The notes under the pieces are model-generated. The model was not told the DNA's origin, searched no databases, and saw only the letters and a list, made by a program, of their open reading frames with translations. Shown piece by piece: positions 20,250-30,500 of a stretch of 64,000 nt of DNA; position 1 is the first letter of the stretch, and the number at the start of each line of letters is the position of its first letter. The translations under genes were made by a program, and so were the position numbers. This stretch comes from Oegoconia quadripuncta (taxonomy: Eukaryota; Arthropoda; Insecta; Lepidoptera; Autostichidae), in assembly GCA_949316235.1 (NCBI GenBank), contig OX438759.1, positions 19,902,618 through 19,966,617 of the forward strand. The letters run 5' to 3'.

Positions 20250-22500
20250 TATATTCTGTAAGCGATACCATAGTACACTTTAACCCTGTATATGTGCCAG
20301 TTGGAATAAACAATAACTGTCCAATATCCCCTTAAACTAGCGCTGTCATCGGGATATACTTGCTTTGTAACAACAAAATCACATGTAAACGAAAAAATGT
20401 CCGAGAAATTCAAAAGTATATAAGTAAATACCGTGTTTAATATTTTGCATTTTATTCTCGTAGTGTTCGTTGCGTGGACATTTTTTATTTTTATATTAAC
20501 CGATAGCATGTCTACATTAATGCCGCCATCTTGTCTTTTCGCGTCAAGTTCTTAACACAATTGGTTGACTTTGTTCAAATGGCACAGTACCCGGCGGTAA
20601 ATATAGCACATCGACAATCATCGCATACAAACGAATGATAATTTCCATGTCCATCAATTATTAGATTTATCGGTTATCATAATTTTAATACAGAACTAAG
20701 CACTTTATTGTTTTGATTCCCGCGTGAACTATATAGAGCTGTAAAACGATTTTCCTTTTTAAAATAACATTGACTCCTTTTCAACAAGTATGTACCGACC
20801 GGGGGACATCAATCAATACCATCGTACTTTAAATGATTTAAAGTTTAGGGTTTTAACAACATAAATATATATTTTAAACTGGATGTGACTGCACTCCATC
20901 GCATTAGAACCACGACTAACAAACGTCATATAGTCATAGATATAACATACGTCACACACTACTGTGACAGAGATAACGCTCTACGATGCCGAAAATAGCC
21001 GATTGTCTCTTTCAAAAGGTCGATGTGCAATATTTATCGCCGGGCACTGTGACATAGTGAATGCAATCGGTTAATATAACAAATACTTGAAGCTCCACGT
21101 GCCAAGTACAGTCGAAATCAGTTGTACAAACAACCCAAAAATAATTACGTTATAATTTTGGAATACAATATAGCGACTGATATTATCTATAAAGAAATAT
21201 AGAACCAAGGTGCACGTGTCGGTTTGAAAATGGGCAATACGGTGTTCCAAATGCAACTGTACAATACCTATAGTTCCGTTTGTCCCACCTTCGAACCGAC
21301 CGCCGCATCAATAACACGACAATTGTCTATTTATAAAATAATTTCACTATAATACACTACCTACTAGTAACTAAACAGCTGTATGCGATAACAACTCAAG
21401 TCTCACCAGTTAAGGTACGGATAAAACTCTGCAAGTCTTACAGACGCAATTGAATCAACAACATTTAAGAGGGTTCATCCCGCACGGTATTCCACACAAA
21501 CTTTCAATTACAAATTTTTCGAAAATAAGAAACCGATTTTAATTAAACCTTATACGCACAAAGCACGTACATAGATCTGGAAAGTTAGTACAGAAGATCT
21601 TCGTGAAACTAAATTAGGGCGACTTTAGGTTTTCTTAGTAACAAAAAAGGTTTACATTCGATATTTTGAAATTTTTTTCTAAAATATAGCAAGCAAAATT
21701 ATTCCAACTCACTTTAAATAACCTAATTAAAATTTCTTTGACATGTTATTAGAATTATATTATTTTGTTTTGCTACGATCAGTTTTTATTTAAATTAGTT
21801 TATACTGAAATAAATTTTATCTTATCTTTTTAGATCGATGTATCCTGCTTATACTTAAGTCTCATTAGAATTGGTCTATTCATTTCGAAAAAAATGGTAA
21901 GCCGTGTGGAATAAACTCTCATAAGAAGAAATCTAAATAAATAAGTTCCCCGCGGAGGTCGGAAAGCACACAGGTGCGGTTTGTAAGCGATCTTTGATCG
22001 CTTCGAACTTAACACTATATGTACAAAGTGAGCCGAGAAAAACATTTTGTCTCCTTACAAATATAATTTACAATTGTCTATACAGTAAAATCTCATTGCT
22101 ATTGCTATCTAAGTCCGTCGTGATTGTATTCACAAGTATACAGACGCGGAACGACTGCGGCCCTGCTGTCGCAGCAGCCAAATAAATACCTTTACAGGTA
22201 TAATTGTTTTTAAAATCAGAAATAAATGACGCGACGAATTTGGAAACGATGGTTTCGATTTTCGAATTAAAATTATCGTACATTGTAACGTTGACTGCAC
22301 ACAGCAGGGCTGCGGTAAACACAATACGACATCTCACACACACATACACACACTTGGATCAACAATTGTCACATGGAATATTTGAAGAGGCCCCGCACTG
22401 TCACACCTCTGTGTCTTTAAAGTGTCACTTGCGTGTCAGTTCGGATGAGTCCCATAGAGTTATACAACAAGCTTACAAATAGTAGCAGCCCAAATACAAG
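20250..22500. other. Intergenic DNA, nothing recognised
   Basis: This is AT-rich sequence with no conserved coding text on either strand, no clear TIR pair and no tRNA-like head. Overlapping short ORFs near 22070-22480 look random. Confidence 0.5.
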
Positions 22501-22600
22501 TTGTTTTTTTTTTTTTCTAATAATTATGGCTTGGCAGTAAAGCCATCAGCCTAAACACGAAAACATTCTGTAGTAAAGGCTTGAGAATCTGTTGCATATT
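22500..22600 (-). mobile_element. Poly-A-tailed repeat fragment
   Basis: On the minus strand, CTACAGAATGTTTTCGTGTT, then AGGCTGATGGCTTTACTG, is followed by a poly-A run. The same text occurs in + orientation at 47836-47912. It is a retroposed repeat of unknown family. Confidence 0.6.
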
Positions 22601-23149
22601 AAAATAGTATCAAAAAGAAGCGTTAAATAGGAATCATATATTGGTTTGATTTAATTAAAAGTAATTACAAGGCCCTAATTTATGAGACCTGATTCATTGA
22701 GCACATATCAAAGTATTCCAAATAATAAATTTGTTTATAAAAATAACAATAAAATAAGTATTTAATAAAAACCAAAAAACCCGACGGCACATTTTGCGGA
22801 CGCAAATTTTGGATTTTTTAAAATAAAATGTATCCTGGAGTGTCCAGACGAATCTAACGACACCATGAAATTCGAAATCGTTCAAGACAAACGTCAAAGG
22901 CTACACATGCGCCAAAAGAACGGAAATACATACAAACAAACCTACATGCATACCTTCGAAAATCATTACTCTCCTTTCTTGGGCAGTCGGTTAAAAAATA
23001 GCGAATAGCTAACAATTTGAGTGCTGCACCAGTATTTTTTTTTTAAATATTTGGAATACTTTGGACCTCAGAGGATCTGGACTAAAAAATTAGGACCTCA
23101 TTTATATAGCGGTATTCCCGAACGAGTACGACATTGGAACCTTCAAGAA

Positions 23150-23285
23150 ACGAGCCTAAACCTTCCTCAAAGGCCGGCAACGCATCTGTGACCCTTTTGG
23201 TGTTGCGGGTGTCCATGGGCGGCGGTGATTGCTTTCCATCAGGTGACCCGCATGCTCGTTTGCCGCCCTCTCATATATATATATT
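23150..23285 (-). mobile_element. Dispersed moth repeat (GAGAGGGCGGCAAACGAGC family)
   Basis: The minus strand has GAGAGGGCGGCAAACGAGCA, GGTCACCTGATGG, CACCGCCGCCCATGGACACC and GATGCGTTGCCGGCC. A near-identical + copy lies at 57307-57430. I recognise this as a common lepidopteran dispersed repeat; its class is uncertain. Confidence 0.75.
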
Positions 23286-23689
23286 TTCCAAATAAAATTA
23301 CAAGGCTTTAGATGTGGTATTAATAAATTCGCAACTTTAGACAGATAACTAAAAACCATTTCTAGACATTTTGTTCATAATGTCAAAGCCTAAATATAGC
23401 TAATACAATGTATAGAAACCGACTACGCTATTTAGTCCTTATGGTCGGGTCTGCTATTATTTATAGGTCTGTAATTATTTCACATAATTGAGAATATAGA
23501 AAAATACAAATTTTTATAACAGACGTGTAAGTAATATCGTAAAAATTATTGTGACCACACATAACGAATATTGGATATCGTCTGTTAAAAGTGGAAAGTG
23601 TTTTTGGGTTTTTATAAGGTTAGTCGGGAAGGAGGGGCACTAAATCGGATTGAAATGACCTTAAGTTGACGCTTGAGAATTTGTTGTAT

Positions 23690-25778
23690 ATTACAATACA
23701 ATACAATACAATACAAATACTCTTTATTGCGCAAAATAATTTACAATAATTTTGATGATAACAATAGAACACAATTAGGCGGTCTTATCACTAAAAGCGA
23801 TCTCTTCCAGACAACCCACAGCTACGGGACATTTGTAGGTAGAAAAACAGGTAGGGTGCATGCATAAATATAATAATAATATCATATTAATTGACTTAAT
23901 TATATAAATATATACATAATACATATAAATATATACATAAATAAATAAATATATATATATAAATAAATATGTAGAAATACTTAATATATAGTATAAAACA
24001 CAATCACTAGAAGCACTTATAGATAGTCAACTAATGTTCACGAGGCGGGAGTCAACGAAAAGAAAAAATTCAGAGACCTAAGTAGTGGTTTTTGACTTGA
24101 CATTTAAAAATATTTAATGATTGAGCTTTCCTAATAGATTCCGGCAAAGAGTTCCACAGACGAGTGGCTTGCAGTCTGAAGGACTGGCTATAGAATTTTG
24201 TTAAGTTAGGAGGAACGTAGAGACGAAGATTTTCGGAAGAACGGAGAGGGCGATTATGAGAAGCGGAAAGTAATTTGAACCAATTTTTGAGATAGAAAGG
24301 TGTCCTTGGATCGAACAACACTGAATAGAGAAGAGAAACTATATGCAAATCCTTGCGACGCCGGATTGTGAGCCATTTGAGTTGAGCCCTGTATTCAGAA
24401 ACATGGTCATACTTGCGTAAGCCAAATACGAATCTGATAGCAAGATTTTGGAGTCGCTCAAGTTTGTTTAGAAGGTCAACTGTAAGATCGGCATAACAAG
24501 TGTCAGCATAGTCTAATATAGGTAAAAAAAGAGATTGGGCAAGAGCAATTTTGGTGGCAGTGGGTAAAAAATTTCGTAAACGTCGCAAAGACTTTGCAGT
24601 AGTGAACATCTTTCTGCTAACCTCGGCAACTTGTGGATTCCAAGACAAGGTATTATCAAAGTAGATTCCTAGGTTCTTTACTTTGTCACTATATGGAACA
24701 CAGATTCCATCAAAAACAATAGAAGGTAGTAATGTTAGATTAAGCCTAGATATATACGATGGGCTACCAATGATAATAGCCTGCGACTTAGCAGGGTTGA
24801 CAATGAGGCCGTAATTTTTGCTCCAGTCTAAGACACGGGCAAGATCGTCATTTAGAGTCTCAATAGCATCAGAAAGATCCTCAAACCTAGCCTGAGAATA
24901 AATTTGAAGATCGTCTGCATAAAGGTGGTAGGATGAAGAAAGATGAAGGCTGATGGAATTTATAAAAATAGCGAAGAGAAGTGGAGATAGCACGCCACCC
25001 TGCGGTACACCGGCTGATGTAGTACACCAAGACGAGAAGGAGTCATCAATGCGGATCCTCTGCCGGCGACCATGCAGGTAACTATGAAACCAGTCAATTA
25101 CTGTTGGAGATACGTTAAGAGAACTCAACAATCCTAGCAATATGTCAAAATCGACAGTATTAAAAGCATTACTGAAGTCCAGTAAAGTTAAAACTGTAAG
25201 GTGTTGTTTTTCCATACCAAAGCGAATGTCATCAGATATTTTGACCAAAGCTGTAGCCGTACTATGACCAGGACGGAAACCAGATTGGAAAGGACTGAGG
25301 AGATCGGATTTATTCAAGTAAAGGCTGAGCTGGTGGTGAACTAGCCGCTCAAGGACTTTTGAAAGGAATGGAAGGATGGAAATGGGGCGAAAATCGGACA
25401 GGATGGACGGATTAGGTTTTTTTGGTAAGGGAATGATTTGTGCACATTTCCATATTTCTGGGAATGTGTTAGACGCGATTGAGTTATTAAAGATTTTGGT
25501 AAGGATAGGGGCAATTATGTCAAGTAAAGGAACGATCATATTACGGCTAACACTGTCATCACCTACTGCATTAGAGGCTATGGAAAGAATATTCTTCTTA
25601 ACGTCACAATCAGCAAATTGAGTAAAGACGAATGGAGTGGTATCTGGGGTCGGAAAATTTGACAGATGTCTTAAGGTATTCGCTTTGATATCACGATCGA
25701 GCGCAGAAGTAGTGGAAAAATGTTTATTTAAGAGATCTGTATTTACATCTTTTGGAAAAACGTGATTTTGAGACTAAA
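23690..25778 (-). mobile_element. CR1/jockey-group LINE, 5'-truncated, with pentamer tail
   Basis: The element runs on the minus strand from a stop near 25775, through a 1.7-kb open RT region, an AT-rich 3' region, and ends in a TTGTA pentamer run (ACAAT repeats at 23690-23712). Ending in a short tandem repeat rather than poly-A is typical of CR1-like LINEs. The endonuclease domain is missing, as expected from 5' truncation at insertion. Confidence 0.88.
24070..25539 (-). CDS. Non-LTR reverse transcriptase, partial ORF2 (489 aa from first Met; frame open to about 25775)
   Basis: The motifs appear in order. They are FRPISILPFLSKVLERLV (RT block 2), GFRPGHSTATALVKISDDI, TLLDFSNAFNTVD (with the catalytic Asp), SAGVPQGGVLSPLLF, and YHLYADDLQIYS (the ADD box, about residue 205). 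The thumb region follows, then a C-terminal part with LQNLAIRFVFGLRKYDH and LWNSLPESIR. The frame extends upstream of the first Met to a stop near 25775, but the endonuclease is absent. No stops or frameshifts occur within the RT, so this is a young copy. It cannot be autonomous without its 5' part. Confidence 0.9.
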   Translation of the reverse strand: MIVPLLDIIAPILTKIFNNSIASNTFPEIWKCAQIIPLPKKPNPSILSDFRPISILPFLSKVLERLVHHQLSLYLNKSDLLSPFQSGFRPGHSTATALVKISDDIRFGMEKQHLTVLTLLDFSNAFNTVDFDILLGLLSSLNVSPTVIDWFHSYLHGRRQRIRIDDSFSSWCTTSAGVPQGGVLSPLLFAIFINSISLHLSSSYHLYADDLQIYSQARFEDLSDAIETLNDDLARVLDWSKNYGLIVNPAKSQAIIIGSPSYISRLNLTLLPSIVFDGICVPYSDKVKNLGIYFDNTLSWNPQVAEVSRKMFTTAKSLRRLRNFLPTATKIALAQSLFLPILDYADTCYADLTVDLLNKLERLQNLAIRFVFGLRKYDHVSEYRAQLKWLTIRRRKDLHIVSLLYSVLFDPRTPFYLKNWFKLLSASHNRPLRSSENLRLYVPPNLTKFYSQSFRLQATRLWNSLPESIRKAQSLNIFKCQVKNHYLGL

Positions 25779-25886
25779 CAAAATAGCATATAATAAATAG
25801 CGTATATTAAAACAGTACCAAACAAAATAGCATTGAGACCGCGACGCGCTTTCAATCTCAAGATCGATTTATTAATACGGCCTGTG

Positions 25887-26027
25887 GGTGCGTTTCCACC
25901 AGAGCTGTGCGAGGAAAATACCCACCAACATCATTACCGGATCAGGAAAATGAAGTAATGCTATTGGTTGATTTCTTCCTCGCGCACCGTTTAGCTACCT
26001 CCGCATAGCGCTGGTGGAAATGCAACC
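25887..26027. mobile_element. Small MITE with TGCGTTTCCACCAG termini
   Basis: The left end TGCGTTTCCACCAGAGCT and the right end AGCGCTGGTGGAAATGCA are imperfect inverted repeats around a 100-bp core. The element has no coding capacity. Confidence 0.7.
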
Positions 26028-26044
26028 AAAGAATCAGGGGTTCT

Positions 26045-26177
26045 ATTACATAAATTCATCATTATCGTCATCGGTTACGTTCTGACATGTGATTGGTTGG
26101 CACGTCGCTCGTTCGACAATTTGACGGTTTGTCATTGGTCACCGTAATCGATAACGATACTGATGAAGTTACATAAT
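26045..26177. mobile_element. Small palindromic MITE
   Basis: The arms ATTACATAAATTCATCATTA and GATGAAGTTACATAAT (inverted) extend through TATCGTCATCGGTTAC and GTAATCGATAACGATA. They give about 34-base arms around a 65-base core. Confidence 0.7.
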
Positions 26178-26207
26178 CTAAAGGCTATTATGCGAGTCAT
26201 TTAGCGA

Positions 26208-26230
26208 CACACACACACACACACATACAC
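26208..26230. repeat. CA dinucleotide microsatellite
   Basis: About ten CA units occur, with one TA interruption. Confidence 0.9.
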
Positions 26231-26234
26231 ATAC

Positions 26235-27193
26235 ATGTATAAGTGTAAGTAGATATTGAACATAAACAAATGGGAATTGAAAATAAGGTAAACAATCGTA
26301 CCTACCACAAAGTCCTTAACAATGTTGTAAGATAAAAGGTTTTCTATTCGCGATATCTAATAATTTCCTTACGGCTTAGTACTTCCTTTCCGACTAACGT
26401 TGAACACGATAAGAGGTTGCATGGTGGACCATGACAAACACGGATCATATACAAAGAGGAATTGTTGACAGCGACTGTGCAGGGTGATTTCGATTGAGCA
26501 ATGACGTCACGAAGGGCGTGGCCTATTTTGCCAGTCGGCTGCCGTCGATTACGAAGGCTACAAGCTGTTCCGCGGACATTCGGCTCGATTTTTTTTCACA
26601 AATTCGTGCAATTTACAATCAAATATTTATACTTATTCATCAAGGTTTGTTGTAAAACTTTGTCATATTAATTTATGTTATAAGTATTTACAATAACTAT
26701 TGCGAAAATAATTAAAAAGTTTTGCTAGAGCACCACATATTGTAGGTAGTTTAACATAATAGATCGATGGTAGTTCTGAGCACGTTCCTTACTTTTTTTT
26801 AATTACAAAGTACAATTGATGCGACGTACTGAAGGAGTACATTTTGCTAATCTCCGCTAGATGGTGTATTAGGCTCCGCCCCAATCTCCGTCATACGAGC
26901 CCCTCTCACCCCGCTCAATTGCCACACGTAATAATACCAGAAAAATATATTGCGCCAAGTTCTCTTTGTACATGATCCGTTATAAGAAATGACTAAAATT
27001 ACATCTACGCCGGACGACAACACAAAAGTATTATCTACATGCCTCGCTCCGGGCGTCGAACGAGAGCATCCGGTCAAAATTCCTTCGGCTCCATCTCCGA
27101 ATAAAATAAATAAAGAAGCGTCGACGGCGCGGGGCCGAGGAGGAGCGACACCGTCTCACTGCCGGGCACACACACCGCGTCCTCACTGTCCTG
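26235..27193. other. Region downstream of WDR20, nothing recognised
   Basis: This is the 3' flank of WDR20 on the minus strand. It has no coding text that I recognise. The short ORFs at 26847-27312 are shadows of low-complexity sequence. Confidence 0.5.
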
Positions 27194-27549
27194 CTAGTCC
27201 TGCGGCTCGGGGGGGCCGGGGGGGCCGGGGGGGCCGGGGGGGGCCGGGGGGGCGGCGGCGGCGCGGGTGGGCCGCGCCCAGGTGGAGACGCAGCCGTCGG
27301 CGCAGGCCGTGAGGAAGGAGTCCCCGCGGAACAGCAGCGCGGTGAGGCGCTCGTGGGCGATCTTCTTGCACACCAGCGGCTCCAGCACGGGGCACTCGTC
27401 GAACCGCGGGCAGGCCGGGGAGCCCACGAGGCGCAGGGGGTCCCCCGCCCCCCCGCCGGCCCCCCCGGCCCCCCCGGCCCCCCGCGCCGGCAGGCTGGCC
27501 CGGTCCCCGCCCGCGCGCCGCTCGCCGAACGAGAACCCCGCCAGTCGCG
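27194..27549 (-). CDS. WDR20: WDR20 exon 7 (terminal)
   Basis: It encodes ARLAGFSFGERRAGGDRASL, a Gly/Ala run, then CPRFDECPVLEPLVCKKIAH and ERLTALLFRGDSFLTACADG, the conserved closing WD blade. It ends in a Pro/Gly-rich tail before TAG. The last ~55 bases are nearly pure CCCGGC-type repeats, and the protein end would be low-complexity. Confidence 0.92.
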
Positions 27550-30500
27550 CTGCGGACCGACATTGGATATCGTTCATTATGTATGCAACGGAATACAAAC
27601 TGTTATTTTTTTTTCACGACCTGTCAGCACTTGACCTCTTGACTTTGAGTATTTTTCACGATTCCTAAGGATTTGGCCATGCACGAAAATACAGATTGAT
27701 ATTTCCTGGAATCCAGCTTTCGGTATAAGTAGGTCTCGCTGCGTTCACATTGCCGGTAGCGTCACGCGGCCATCTTACACTGGCTGTGTTACAGTCATCG
27801 CGTTATCGACTACGCAATTGTAAATACAATATTCATAATCAAAAAATTGTTTACTCTTTTCGCTCTGGATCGCACTTTTCCGCCTCCGTGGGTCAATGTG
27901 AACAACATAGGGTTTACGAATCGAAAGTCGCAAGTTCGATCCCTGGCGAGGTACATGTTTAGTATTTAGTACTCGGTTTGCGTGGTGGAAGGGCATTTTA
28001 AATGTCCACCTGGTTAGATATCACCATCTTGTCTAAATCTACCGCCACACAGCAATATTTTAATAGCATTGTTGTGCTCCGGTTGTCAGAGATAAAACAG
28101 CCAGTCCCCCAAATAAGATAGATTTCGGGGTCAGTACGCTTCCACCTTCGATCTCATCTTCAGTTAACATCAGATGTGATTGAGGTCAAGTGCGAACACG
28201 TTGTGCATAAAAAAAAAACTTGTTTGTTGCTGACGGTTATACAATAAAAGATTAAGTTCACTTGTATGCCAGTCATATCAAACATTAAAATCGCCAAATA
28301 ACTGCTAGTTCTAATTTTTTAATATGTTGTTAGAATCACTACCAGTAGCGTATATGCAAGCTTGCAGCTTCGAAAGACCTGAGCTAACTTTGCAGCACTT
28401 GGGAAACCACCACATTTTCCCCCTTTCAATATAAGTCATAAACCATGCGTTTTTTAAAAAAAATATTTTTACATGATTTTAAAGTAGACTAAAATTGCTA
28501 CAATTTGAGTCTGGAACCACCTCTCTTAAAACTACTACCTACTTCTTTAAAAAGGACAACAGCACAGATCCATACATCTTTGGGCCAGTTTGTTGTCACT
28601 TCAATTAATAAATATAGTCTTAAACTCTTAGTATCAGACGTGCTAAAAACCTAACACATATATTTTTAAAGGACTTTAGAAAAGAACAAAACAGGTTTGA
28701 AATATGGTTTGGGGAACTTTGAAATTATATACTGGCAACATTAACCACATGCATTCTCACGCATGGAAACAAGATGCTAGACCAAAGAAAAATTGTTTTT
28801 TCTTTTCAGAGTCGTCCGTCGCTCGCTCGCTGTTGCTGTTATCCCCATGGACGTAACAGTTTGATTGTTACGTCCATGGTTATCCCTACTTAAATTATAA
28901 CCTCACAGTCAAAAATGTCAGTTGTCAGTTGTCACTTGTCTATTTTTTTTTTTTTTTTGGAAAGAATTTAGTTTTTGTATAGTTTGTGAGCCAAAATGTT
29001 TTCTGAGAGCGATATTTTCAAATATTTCTTATAACTATACTAAGGTTCCAAAAATTCTTTTGAATAGCTAAGTTGATAGTCTTTAGTACCGGCTTTTTTT
29101 AGGTGTACCTTTTATTAGGTGACAAAACACTGGCCCAAAAATGCGGATGTCTTTTGCATAGTTTCCTAAAAAAGTGAAATTGTAAGATTTTCTTAGCGCA
29201 CATACTAATTTTAAACTCGACCTATTTTCTACAACCTCGCTTCCAAAATTGAACTTATTGTGATACTTATGCCTCACGGCCTATTCGGCCACTCAAATCA
29301 GAACTAGCCGTGAGTTTGCGATTTTAGCGATTTTAGTGTCAAATACGACTGGTGTAGTGGGTCAGCCTACGCACCTGTCAAGGACGTCCCGCCGTCCTCC
29401 CGGCCGCGGCCGCTCAGCGTGCTGCCCTTGCGGGCGCGGGCCGCCAGCTTGCCGCCGCCCCCCGGCGCGCCATTGGCCAGCGGCGCGAGGGGGGGCGGGG
29501 CCGGCGCGCCGGGGGGCGGGGCCGGCTCGGGCGGCGACAGGTGGGTGGAGGCGCGGGGCGCGCGGGGGGCGGGCCGCAGCACGTCGGCCGTCAGGTCCCA
29601 CAGGCACAGCTGCGTGTCCTGCACGGGGGGGGGGGGAGGGGGGGGGGACTGGCATATAGCATACGTAGAGCACGCCCCCGACCACTGGAGCTCCCCCACA
29701 ATAATCTCCCAGCCCGTTGGTGTGCGTAAAATTTACTTTACCAAATGTTAAACACCTGTCTCCTGACATATTTGGACGAGGTGATAAATTGGACCTTGTA
29801 GACACTGCTGTCTTTTTAGGACTGACATTGGATGCTAAGCTTCAGTGCGGGCCTCATATTGAGAAACTTGCGAAAAAGTTTGCTCTGCAGCATATGCAGT
29901 CAAAAAAATCAGAAATTTAGCAGACGTTCATACCGCAAGGCTGGTTTACTTTACAATTTTCACAGCTTGATGTATTATGGCATATTGTTGTGTGGAAATG
30001 CTGCTGACATACATATCATTTTTGTTCTGCAGAAGCGTGCTATTCGTGCCATTTATAAATTACGACCTAGAGTGTCTCTTAGAGATAAGTTTAAGGAAAT
30101 TAATATTTTGACAATGGCATGTCAATACATTTATGAGAATTTGTTATATGCAAAAAAAATATAACTTTATTCACTAAAAATAGTGATAGGCACAATGTTA
30201 ATACAAGGAATAAGAACCAGTTGTCAGTTTATGTTAGCCGACTTCACAAAGTTAGTATATCCTTCAAAGAGCAATGTATACACTTTCATAATAAGATTCC
30301 AGGAGACATTCAAAATTTGCCTTTAAATAAATTTAAAGCACTCATAAAACAGAAATTATTAGCAAAAGGCTATTTAAAATCAGTGATCTTCTTCTTCTCT
30401 GTCTGATCTGATCTGTCTTATTATTGACTAGCTTTCCTCCCGCGACTTCGTCCGCGTGGAGGATTTTATCAAAATACAAACAACAAACTTTCATCCCCTA

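Noticed and set aside
27183..27668. Proline/glycine-rich ORFs on the opposite strand of WDR20 exon 7
   Set aside because: Shadows of the repetitive exon; no family text and no exon structure.
29336..29805. Arg/Gly-rich + strand ORFs over WDR20 exon 6
   Set aside because: Shadow ORFs of a GC-rich exon on the minus strand.
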